From contig JAJEKV010000011.1 in the NCBI GenBank assembly GCA_021234155.1, positions 9,897,712-9,961,711 of the forward strand: a stretch of 64,000 nt of DNA. The letters run 5' to 3'. Positions 11,724 through 20,966 of the stretch are shown here, piece by piece. The notes beneath the pieces were generated by a model. That model saw only the letters and a list, made by a program, of their open reading frames with translations. It was not told the DNA's origin and made no database searches. Source of the DNA: Isoetes taiwanensis (Eukaryota; Streptophyta; Lycopodiopsida; Isoetales; Isoetaceae). A program made the translations under genes and the position numbers. Position 1 is the stretch's first letter, and each line of letters starts with the position of its first letter.

Positions 11724-13119
11724 CTAGGAACTAGGCCCTGCCTCTTTATCCCTGGCCCTAGGAGGTGGTGGAGGCGGTCGGTGTCTCGCCAGAAAGTTAC
11801 CCCTGGGTCTACCGTGGGCGTACCGCGAATGATGCAACCTCCGGTGGATAGGCAACGGCCAATGGAGCTGCCGTGAGGAGCTTCATGCCCATCCAAGGCG
11901 CAATATCCTGGCCCAAGGCCGTCAGGGCGAGATCCCGTCGTACGAGTACATACGTAAACGTACGATAGGGAAGCTTCTTGTGGCCGGCCAGTGTAGAGAG
12001 TGCACGGAGGGCCCACCATGAAGCTTCAGCCTCTGGCCCTAGATCCCGGGCTATGAAGAGGACTTGCCCGTATTTGAAGGCCGACAAAAAGAAACGGGTA
12101 AGGTGGTTACCCAAAGACCTTCCCTTCGCGAAGTCTCGAGATCTTTGCCACTTCCTTATCCAAGTCCATGGGGACTTCTTCCTCCTTGAGCTCCTGTTGC
12201 TCCTCCTTCTTGTGCGCAGGGTTATGATATAAATCTTCACCCTCATCATCTGAGTCGGAGGGAACCTCAACCATATTAATGTTTGGGACGTAAGGTCCCA
12301 TAGCCGTGAAGGCATCACGTGCGGTTAAGGCTGGTTCCCCGTCGGGGAAGTCTCGAAAAGCGTAATAGAGTCTCCGCCCGGCTCTATGGTCTCCCCGACG
12401 GAACCAAGCGGTGGTGCACCTCCGAAGGAAGCTCGGTGGAAGTGAAGTCGATAAAATCATCCATACAATACTCCGCAAGCTCGTAAAGTACATGGTCCTT
12501 GCGCTTGCGTCGGAATCCGGCCACCATGTGATAAGTCCAGATAATATCATCCAAGAGAAGGTACTCTTGCCCTTGGTGATAAATAACTGGAAGGCCGTCT
12601 AACCCTGACAAGCCTATAGCTTGCTCACGGCGCGGTGGTAACTCCTCCGCTAGCTCTTTCCAACGGGCAAAGTCGCCCATTCCTATATGCTCATCGTCCC
12701 CCTCCTGAGGACTCGGCGGGTTTGCCCTTCTCTACAGGCAAGGTCTCATCCTCAACGTATTGGTCCATGAGGATGGCTAGGGCAAAAGTAGCTTCCAGAT
12801 ATTGCTGCCCCTGATGCTGGACCACTGGCAGATGTTTACCCCATCGGAGTTTCCCCTTCAAGACGTCATAAGCATGTGTGTCCCCACCTAACATCTGCCG
12901 GACTATCTCCCGCTCCAAATACAGCTGGGGAGGATCCCCAAGAGGAATACACAGAGGAAGGATTTCCTCCATGTAGAAATCAAGGAATCCGGCGTAGTCC
13001 GGATGCCGCTGCATACTTGTGAGGAGGTCTAGCAAAGGCTGCAGCAGGTCGAAGGGAACTTGTGGATCCCATTTCTCTCCATCATGGTACCAGGCGGCAA
13101 GGTCGGCGGCGGCAGCCAT
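11724..13119 (-). pseudogene. accessory protein 2 of the giant LTR retrotransposon (~450 aa, frameshifted)
   Basis: One protein is spread over several frames. It starts at ATG 13119 (MAAAADLAAWYHDGEKW) and shifts frame near 12690, 12390, 12110 and 11820. It ends in a Pro/Arg tail ([16 protein letters not shown]) at the TAG at 11724-11726. It has an internal repeat: LPVVQHQGQQYL (about 12831-12796) and LPVIYHQGQEYL (12593-12558), both followed by a helix. An acidic low-complexity segment (VPSDSDDEGED, then KKEEQQELKEEEVP) lies about two thirds along. I do not recognise the family. The frame breaks fall at sites where sequencing error is suspected, so the gene may be intact in reality. Confidence 0.5.
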
Positions 13120-13322
13120 GGCGCTAGAAGGGAGGAGAGAGGAAAAGAAACGTTTGGAATAACCTCAAAAGTTCACTTTTAAACCCTTTTTATTAACGCT
13201 GACGTCAGCATTTTATTTTATTTTTAACATGGAAACCATTAAACTTTTTTTTAATTCAAAATAAAAGTCTCTTTATTAAATATTACAAGAAATATTTACA
13301 AATGCGGACTCCCGCAAGTAGG

Positions 13323-13820
13323 CTAAGGTTGCTCCCCCCGTATCCTACGGGCGAGGGCAAGATCCTTAGGCATTATAGTGACCCTCTTTGCGTGGATAGC
13401 GCAAAGATTGGCGTCACCAAAAAGTGCCACCAAGTAGGCTTCAGCAGCCTCTTGGAGTGCCAAAAATGCAAAGGTCTGGAAACGGAGATCGGTCTTGAAC
13501 TGCTGTGCGATCTCACGTACCAGCCTCTGAAAAGGTAGCTTCCTGATCAGAAGGTCCGTAGACTTCTGAAATTTGCGGATTTCCCGCAATGCCACGGTAC
13601 CGGGTCGATACCGGTGAGGCTTCCGCTGTGCCCCGGGCTTTACAGGTGGCCCCGTCGGTGCCGGCACCGTCTTAGCTCCAGCAACCGGCCGGGAGTTGTC
13701 CACCCGCTGCTGCCTCCGGTCAGCACTCGTCTTCTTGCCAAAAGCCCCGACAGTCCTTAGTTTCTCTTTGTATTGACTGTCGGCCTTATGGGCGATGGCC
13801 TTCCGCCGGTGCTTGATGGT
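13323..13820 (-). CDS. histone H3 fold domain encoded inside an LTR retrotransposon
   Basis: The 165 residues after an in-frame TAG end in an unmistakable histone H3: [66 protein letters not shown] and ARRIRGEQP. By hand I count about 14 differences over the 96 residues from RYRPG to the end against the plant H3 consensus I know. Loop 1 is not lengthened, so it is not CenH3-like. The usual tail (ARTKQTARKS) is absent. A different basic tail ([23 protein letters not shown]) replaces it, so the modifiable K4, K9 and K27 contexts are lost. There are no introns or frame breaks. The domain is in phase with the preceding frame (13821-14549). Confidence 0.9.
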   Translation of the reverse strand, partial: TIKHRRKAIAHKADSQYKEKLRTVGAFGKKTSADRRQQRVDNSRPVAGAKTVPAPTGPPVKPGAQRKPHRYRPGTVALREIRKFQKSTDLLIRKLPFQRLVREIAQQFKTDLRFQTFAFLALQEAAEAYLVALFGDANLCAIHAKRVTIMPKDLALARRIRGEQP

Positions 13821-14549
13821 CTAATGCGTTGGGACTGGCCCCGGCCCACTCCCAGATGCACCTGCCTCTTGCTGCCGGTCCCGCTCCTTCTGCTCAAGTT
13901 TCTCCCGTTCTTCCCGGGCTCTCCTCAGATCTTCCTGAACCTGAGCAAAAATTTGGGCTGAAGCACGTCGGTTAAGTTCCGCGTGGTACCGATTTGGCCG
14001 CAGACCCATATCTATCTGAATGGTTATCAGATACTCTAAGCTGATGTCGGGGATTTCTCCCCATTCAAAACTATTGGAACCCTCATGCCAATGGTATGGG
14101 GGAACCTCGATGGCCCTGCCATCAATGACGGCAAAGCCGTCCCCGAGGTACCTGTACTCCTTTCCCCGGGCTGCCGTGTCGGCCCGCTCAATCTCCCTGT
14201 GGTCATCCTCTCTGGCCAAACCCCTGATACGGTCGGCCTCTGCCCTGACATCTTCCTCCTCCGTATGGCCTTCCTGCTCGGGAGGATAAAATTTGATGAG
14301 CATCATCACCATATCAGGTTGCCCAACAATGGTATAGGGGAGCTGGCGTAGGTTCAGCCGGATGAGGAATGGCTCTGAGAAGTGATAGATAGGATATGGA
14401 ATCCTATCGTTGTTCTCAAACCTGTTGACCAGCTCATCCAACAAGATGTCAATGAGGGCTGGGTCAGTAGCCATGTGCTTAGCAATCATGGCGTAGATCT
14501 CCACGATGCTCAAGGTGGTTGGATCTGGAGCGCTCTTGGTGATGGCCAT
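13821..14549 (-). CDS. accessory protein 1 of the giant LTR retrotransposon, probably fused to the H3 domain
   Basis: This is a 242-residue frame from Met (MAITKSAPDPTTLS) at 14549; the open frame extends to 14693, but the upstream part is low-complexity Pro/Ala. The first ~90 residues look helical (IAKHMATDPALIDILLDELV). A middle region has VPPYHWHEGSNSFEWGEIPD. The end is a charged coiled coil (EDLRRAREEREKLEQKERDR) and a Gly/Ser/Pro linker. A single TAG (13823-13821) follows, and the same frame continues into the histone H3 fold. TAG may be a deaminated or miscalled CAG, or a read-through stop. I do not recognise the N-terminal family. Confidence 0.6.
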   Translation of the reverse strand: MAITKSAPDPTTLSIVEIYAMIAKHMATDPALIDILLDELVNRFENNDRIPYPIYHFSEPFLIRLNLRQLPYTIVGQPDMVMMLIKFYPPEQEGHTEEEDVRAEADRIRGLAREDDHREIERADTAARGKEYRYLGDGFAVIDGRAIEVPPYHWHEGSNSFEWGEIPDISLEYLITIQIDMGLRPNRYHAELNRRASAQIFAQVQEDLRRAREEREKLEQKERDRQQEAGASGSGPGPVPTH

Positions 14550-14817
14550 AGGGGATAGTGAGGCGCTGGCGGCGAAGAGGATGGCAAAGGGGGCGCTAAG
14601 ATGCACAAGGCACAAGGGCGCAGGAGCAAGGTCCGGTCTGGTGGCGATGGCGGAGGGCGGCTCAGGCGGTTGGAGGCGCGGAAGCAAAAGCAAATGACAA
14701 GAAATGGTTTGTTAAACGGCCACTTAACTTTTAAAATTTCAAATTTTTTTCCCTTATTAACATCGAAATTTTATTATTATTAAAAAAATATACGGCGGAA
14801 ATACGCGCACCCTACGG

Positions 14818-14998
14818 TCGGGCGCCGACGGCATTATACGGGCTTCCGCCTCGACTGGGCGTCGTCGAAATGCAAGCGGCGCCCGAGTTGACCTGGCGGG
14901 CCCGCGTTGACTCGGGTCTGACGGGTCGGGCGCCGACAGCATTTCGGGCGCGTCTACCTTGACTACAAAACTTCAAAAGGCAAGCGGCGCCCGAGTTC
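14818..14998. repeat. GC-rich leader with 108-bp spaced duplication
   Basis: TCGGGCGCCGAC followed by GCATT occurs at 14818 and 14926, and GCAAGCGGCGCCCGAGTT at 14872 and 14980. Both pairs are offset by exactly 108 bases. The words contain the palindrome GGCGCC. The block lies between the primer-binding site and the first frame, where retroelements keep packaging and dimerisation signals. That role is inferred from position only. Confidence 0.6.
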
Positions 14999-15288
14999 GT
15001 TTTTGGGCCTGCCCTTGACCATTTTTCGCCTAGAGTTGACTGTTCTAGGGTAATTCGAGTACGCCCGATCCAATGGAACCATCATCTTCGTCATTTGAGC
15101 TACCCACTGGCACCTGTTAGGCCTCCAATCTTGGCCCCTCCACTTCAAAGCTACAATTTCTTAACTTAACCTAACACCAAGCCAAACAACAAAGAGAACT
15201 AACGACACATTGACTTAGCCTCCTCCTAACTACCGAACTACGAGTTAGTGTTTGGCTAGTGCTATGATTTCGAGCAACCGAAATCACG

Positions 15289-15300
15289 GCTCTGATACCA
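15289..15300 (-). other. primer-binding site, initiator tRNA-Met type
   Basis: The minus strand reads TGGTATCAGAGC, the standard plant retroelement sequence complementary to the 3' end of initiator tRNA-Met. It lies one base inside the LTR edge at 15302. It fixes the orientation of the element (minus strand) and identifies 15302-17065 as the 5' LTR. Confidence 0.92.
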
Positions 15301-15301
15301 C

Positions 15302-17065
15302 TGTGACGCTCCCAGAATATATACGGCCCTCGGACGTATACATACGGGGACTTTCCCCTCCCATGGCGATCATCTCACCATGAGCAGGGCCCTCCGTCTG
15401 TTTCGGGCCAGCTATGAAATGAGGCCCGAAAGAAGGACACGAAGGGGTCATTCGGCCCACGCCTTCGATGGGACTCCTACGTCGCGGAAGCATGAATACA
15501 AGGGTTAGCACACAGCACAAATATACATGAATAACCACCTCGAAGGGTGGCACATCCATCCAAATACTAACGGCATCGAATATGCATCTAAACCTAAGAA
15601 AACACCCAAAACCCAGGTTCTACCCCGGCTTAGACTCCAGTGAGGATCGACTGACGGCTGGGCCTCAAGAGATCAGCAGACCGAGTCTTGGCATGGCGTT
15701 GGCTGGCATAGAACATCGGCTAGGGTTGTCCACTCCATCCGCCCCTCCTGTGCACAGTTTGCAGATGGGTCAATTCATGCTATGGCTTCGCTATAGCCTT
15801 CCGGAGACGCAGGTTCAAGGGATCACCCTTTGAGCCTACTCCAGGTTCATGACGCCTGGTCCGATGAGGCAGGTCGGGGAAGCGTCCCCTTCCAGAATCA
15901 CAGTGGTTCCATGGGTGAGCTAGAGAATACGTGCCGCATCAGCGACCCCCGCATCCGTACCCGACTTACTCACCCTAAATCTACTCAAAGTGCAAGGTGC
16001 CCCATACGGGTCACACCTCTACACCCAGGGAGTGTCAGACCCATACCCGGCCCTCTACGTGACCGGCTATCAGGCCTAGCCCACTGTAGGAGTCTCAGGA
16101 GCCTTTTATGTTCGTGCAAGACCCCACCCCCACTTCACCACTGTGTCCCTTCTTTGGTGCTAAGCCAATCCATAGCATCTATGACCCGGTGGTCTCTTGT
16201 ACACAGGCCGCAACTAATGGGAAGTACAGGGATCTACCTAGGAGCATCCTACTATCATGGCTCAGAGGTCTCTACCCCCCTTAATTCCCCCATTTCCAGA
16301 GTAATACTATGCAAAGAACTATCAATCCATCCTTTAAGAGCAAACCCAGAATCAGAATATAAAGAGAACTTACCTTTACAATCAAGGGTTAGTTCCTACA
16401 AGTAAAACACAGAGAGAACAGAAGAAATACACACTACAAGTGCCCAACAGGGGCGCTACCCTAGAATTCCCAAGCTATACTAGCCACCCACCTGAGTTCC
16501 TGCTGGACCCGTTGTCATTTGGTGCTTCCATATTCCTTGGATTTGGTGCTCACTTCACTACACTGTGCGCAGCTGGCAAAGGTGGCGCCACTCGGCAGCG
16601 CCAGCTCCTCAAAGGTGACCTTCGGCTCCTCTTGGTCGATTTGTTTGAAGGGTGCCCCCGGCCGCTCCTCCTCCTCCATCTCCACTTGCTCCTAATTCGA
16701 ATTGGGGGAAATGGGGGTGCAAAACCCCAATTTGGGTTCCAAGTTAGCAACTCTCCCTTGCCCAATCGATTTGGGCCAGGTGGCAGCTCCGGGTTGGCTA
16801 ATATTAACTAATTTGGTATTTTAGGCCCTTTTAATATTAGATTAAGCCCTAAATTCGAATTAGGGTTTAAGGTTAGGTTTCCACCTTTATAATTTAATTA
16901 TTAACATAGCTAACCTTAGCTTATGAATAATTAATGTGCCATTAATTATTCATAGTGACGTGTCACGTATTTATACTTAAAAAGGCGTATAAATATGTGG
17001 AACGTCACAGTACATGTCCCGTATAAATACGTGACGTAGACCGTATAAATACGTGGAACGTCACA
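15302..17065 (-). mobile_element. 5' LTR of the giant histone-carrying retrotransposon
   Basis: The segment starts TGTGACG and ends CGTCACA on the plus strand, so it has TG...CA termini and a 7-base inverted terminal repeat. The primer-binding site follows immediately on the minus strand. The matching 3' LTR is not in the window, so the element extends past base 1. Open plus-strand frames inside the LTR (for example 15830-16405) are antisense and have no recognisable domain. The first bases outside the element are CCTTG (17066-17070), the expected target-duplication sequence. Confidence 0.85.
16948..17065. promoter_or_regulatory. ACGT-core (bZIP-type) motif array at the start of the LTR U3
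   Basis: At least three related units built on GTATAAATACGTG plus GAACGTCACA occur at about 16985-17011, 17021-17038 and 17041-17065. The palindrome GTGACGTGTCACG lies at about 16954. ACGTG, ACGTGTC and TGACG are core sites for plant bZIP factors (G-box/ABRE and TGA classes). In the minus orientation this is the beginning of U3, where enhancers sit. Function is inferred. Confidence 0.5.
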
Positions 17066-18530
17066 CCTTGCTCTTCAGGGCATTCTCGAGGTCGTTGGCG
17101 ACCATTTCTCATTAGGGTTTTTCTCGAAAACCCGAAAGGGCGGGATTTTTTATCCCGATGAGAAGTTGTCGCCATTGTCCTTTTTCCTGCCTTTGCATAT
17201 TTTCTTATTTCATTTATGAGGTAGCTAGACATTGTTCCTATGGTTAGCTGCCCGTTCAAATGTTCCCACACGTTGTATATTACTGCTGTGATGAATGACA
17301 AACCTATTTGTGTTCTTGCGAGTCCCTTCCCAGAATGTTAGTAATGACATGCGATCATGACATACAACTCTCATACAAATTATTCATCTACATTACTGTT
17401 GAGCTAGAATTTCAATGAGGATGACAACTCATTCTTTTCATTAGCATGCGAACTAACTCAACGTGCAAACCATGATAAGCGTAAAAATAGTGATACTTGT
17501 CTTTTCCAGAAGCGGCAAGCACTTGAGGGTACTGCACTCAGAAAAAGCCGTAGAAACCATGTGAGTGTAAGGGAGGGTTTTTGTTTTTTCTTTTTTCTTT
17601 TTTTTTTTTTTTGCTCAAACTGTACTGTATAACTATGGGAGGGGTTTTTTTTTCGCTTGAATTCCATAAAATTATATAAGGATATTGGTAGGGATATATG
17701 AATTATGAGGAATTCTTTTGAGAAAAATTCCATATAAAGGGTAATTTCTCTTTACCCTACGCACGCACACGCCCTATATGTCATATATTAGATACACTCC
17801 CGGGCAAGCACTAGGTAACCTGAATGGTTAATAACTAAATTTTTGACATTTATAGAAAGTTAATTAAGTATTGTAGTACCCTCAGAAATAGGGATGTCTT
17901 GTGAATGACAACATGAATTAATTGGCAGTCCTATCAAAACGATTGCTCTAGCTAATGAAAACCTCTAGGTTGTCAAAATCTCCCTCTCTATTCATATGTA
18001 GACATTGTTTCCGTTCCTTTTCATAATGGAACAACTTCATATAATGTGGATAGGCTATGATCAAGATCATTGAGCGCATTCTTCGCAAGAAAACTTGAGC
18101 ATTTGAAGGTGGTGTCTAAAAGAGGACATTTATTAGGGTTCTTTGAGCTTAAAACACTTATACGATCTTCCCTAATTCCGAGCGACATAAAACAAATCAT
18201 ACCAAAAGATGCAAAATCCACTACTCTGTCCAACTATTTATTCACCTCATTATGTTGGAGGCGTTGTAGATAGTTGCAGAGAAAGTAACCAAATATAACG
18301 TATTATTGTAAATTACATACACGTTCCATCTTGTTAGTTTTTATAGGAAGGACGGAATCATTAACAACATATCTATTTAGATGACCAAAGATGACACCCC
18401 AACATGCCCCATCAATCAATACAAAACAATAAAATGCGGGGAAAAAAAAAAAAAAAAAAAAAACCTAAAGGCAACCTTCTGTGTTTGGAAGAGCTACAAA
18501 CATTGTTTCGAAGAGCTAGCCTATACTAGG
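17066..18530. other. intergenic, no supported gene
   Basis: AT-rich sequence with homopolymers (T-rich near 17590, A-run near 18440). A minus-strand frame at 18233-18021 has RVVDFASFGMICFMSLG, which faintly recalls the DVFSFGMICF segment of MLKL-like or plant kinases and could be a very old kinase relic. There is no other kinase motif nearby, so I do not call a gene. Confidence 0.5.
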
Positions 18531-18534
18531 GACG

Positions 18535-18697
18535 TGTCAAAAATCTAAGTTGTCTATGGCTTAAGCCATTCGATCATGATCTACAAGAATAGACGGTCGT
18601 CCTGACCTCAAGTCTCGCCTATCAACGTGTCAAAAGCCTGAGTTGGCTGTGGCATAGGCCATTCGATCATGAGCTACCAAGAATAGATGGTCGTCAA
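18535..18697. repeat. imperfect tandem repeat, ~94-bp period
   Basis: The text from GTCAAAAATCTAAGTTG through GACGGTCGTC (18535-18602) is repeated in diverged form from GTCAAAAGCCTGAGTTG through GATGGTCGTC (18629-18697). A smaller pair (AGAAGATGCTCCACAAAGGTA and a near copy) follows at about 18740-18795. Confidence 0.7.
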
Positions 18698-18799
18698 AAT
18701 TCGATGGCGGTTCTGGACCGTTTGCCTAGGTTTAGTGCAGAAGATGCTCCACAAAGGTATGGATCGTTAGATTAGAAGATGCTTCACAAAGGTAAATCA

Positions 18800-20966
18800 G
18801 GGTTTTCTTAGCTCCTATTTATAGTAGCTCCATCCCAACCTTAATCTAGATTTTATTCAAGATCATAGTTCCTGGCATCACAGAATAATGACTTCCCAGC
18901 ATTTGAGACGTGATTGACCTTGCCATGCCGTTTGCATTTCGGATTCTCACTTTAGTATAGACTAATGTCTATTTGCCAGAGTTTGCTCTGTAATCTATGT
19001 AAATTGATGTTTAGATGTGGTTTCATCAGTTCTTTGGATGTATTATTTGAAAATGTCTCGTTTCTTGCGGTACATGAAAACAGGATGTGCCATAAGATAC
19101 AAAGAGAAACAAAATACAGCTATGGGATCCTATGAATGGACTGGGTATTGCATTGTGTCAGGATTGAACGTGACAACTTCTAACATCTAAGCCTAGTGAA
19201 ACATAATTGCCTTCTAAAAGCATTATTTGCAATTGCCTCCTATGTTAGATGGTATGAGCCATAAGATTACTTGCCCTATTATCCTCGCGAATGGGCCATA
19301 AAATATTTGTCCTGTTATCCTTGCAATGTGGTCTGCAATATCCTAAACAAAAGAAAGAAATAGAATTATTTTTTGTTTATGGTTTTCCAATAGATGTTTA
19401 TGTATGTTAGTAGCTTTCATACTAGGAAACCAATGACCTAGAAGTCCTCATTGGATGAGTGGCCTAGAGCAAAGTGAGGAAGCTTAGGTAGCCTACCTAC
19501 TAGTAGTTAATGCACCTCATATTGTACTTTTGTAGTTTATCTATGCAGAACACCACTAGATAAACAAGAAATTTTGTTTGATGTTAGACATCAAAGATTG
19601 CCTCTAGCCTTGGATCTTGAGATGTGCAAGGGCAATAAGTTGGGTTTGAGAATAAATGAGTACAATGAACATGCTTTGGATTGAGTTTATCCGGATAGTA
19701 GTTGATGTGTGTGCATGTGAATGTTTAGATTATGCGTGTCGTGCTATTAACCAATTGGCTGAAATGATATTCTCTAGCACTAAAAGGACATAAGCATTGT
19801 CTAATTGTCCTGGTATGGCAAGGCCACTTCCATTTTACAGGAGGATCAGCTCATTGGTATTTCACTTGTGATTGATTATATAATTGCGGCCCCATAATGG
19901 TTCAACAATTTTCTTGCTTGGTGCTTGCTGGCACATGTCCCTATTTTTTAATGGAACTCATGCATTGTTTTATAGTTGTATCGATCACCCTAGCATGTTA
20001 GTCTAGCTAGATGGATGCATATGAGTCTCCATCTTTTTGAATAAAAGCATCTTGATTTTTGTAACAGATCGATTTGTTGTAAGTGTGGTTGTGTAGTTAA
20101 TTTACAATGAATTCCTAGTAAATATTTGCTACTTTTTGTTTTGAAAATGTTAGTAGGCCTTGAAATGATACGATAACATGGTACCAAGTGGTATGTGAAA
20201 AGACAGTACATGGTGGCATTTATAAGGACATAAAAAGATGTGGTTGCATAAGGTTTAGCATCTTCTAATTTCACACACATTTAGATTCGGAACCAACTAT
20301 AGCATGCTAAATCATGCAAGCAATCAGTCTTACATATAATATACAACAAGAATTAGCATTGTTACAAATTTTTGTTTTATCTTGGATTTCCATTTTATCT
20401 TGAAAGGGCTCAACTTCTTGCTAAGTTGGAAGGTTGTATATATCTGCATTAAAATCAAAGGAGAATGTCGTCAATATCTGCACATTTCCTTACTATTTTT
20501 ATTGTGTTTGGCCGGGTCTGCAGTGTTCTTCATCCATTGCGTACTTTTAAGCTCTCTCGCATGCAAATCACACAACCAATAAATGTTTCCTTTCAGGTCG
20601 ACGTCGTGGTTCATTTTGAGAAACCTTGAGGTCTTCATTCTTGCATCACGGTAAATAGCTTTTGCTGCCAAATGTATTCCTACATGGTGATGGTACAAGG
20701 TTCAAATTCTTGCTTTGCTGGACTGTGCATTAAAATTAAAGGAATAATGATTGATTTTCCAGTTGAAATTATCTTGACATTTATAGCAGCATTACATTCT
20801 TTTCATGTATTGTCAAAATATAGAAAATTGGAATTAAAGAAATAGAAATACAAGGCCAACATTTCCCTGGCTTTGGTTTCTTGATGTAGATACTGACGTG
20901 GAAAAAATTGCACAGGGAATTTAAATTTGACTCATCAGAACATCTGTTTGGGTTTGTTAGAAGAAA
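18800..20966. promoter_or_regulatory. AT-rich upstream region of the DNAAF11-like gene
   Basis: I see no protein-coding exon with recognisable domains here. Short frames at 20382-20582 and 20471-20698 overlap on opposite strands and show no family resemblance. The region must contain the promoter and 5' untranslated region of the gene starting at 20967. No motif is clear enough to place the transcription start. Confidence 0.4.

Noticed and set aside
13323-13703. Centromeric H3 (CenH3) identity for the histone domain
   Set aside because: CenH3 has a longer loop 1 and a divergent alphaN. Here loop 1 is canonical and the core is close to ordinary H3.
13323-13820. Ordinary stand-alone host histone gene
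   Set aside because: There is no ATG with the ARTKQTA tail, no nearby promoter gap, and the frame continues upstream into the retroelement protein with only one stop between them.
15830-16405. 191-codon plus-strand frame inside the LTR
   Set aside because: It is antisense to the element, lies wholly within the LTR, has no recognisable domain and has Arg/Ser/Pro composition typical of GC-rich chance frames.
18021-18233. Kinase fragment on the minus strand
   Set aside because: Only one short stretch resembles a kinase segment. No HRD, DFG or APE motif is nearby.
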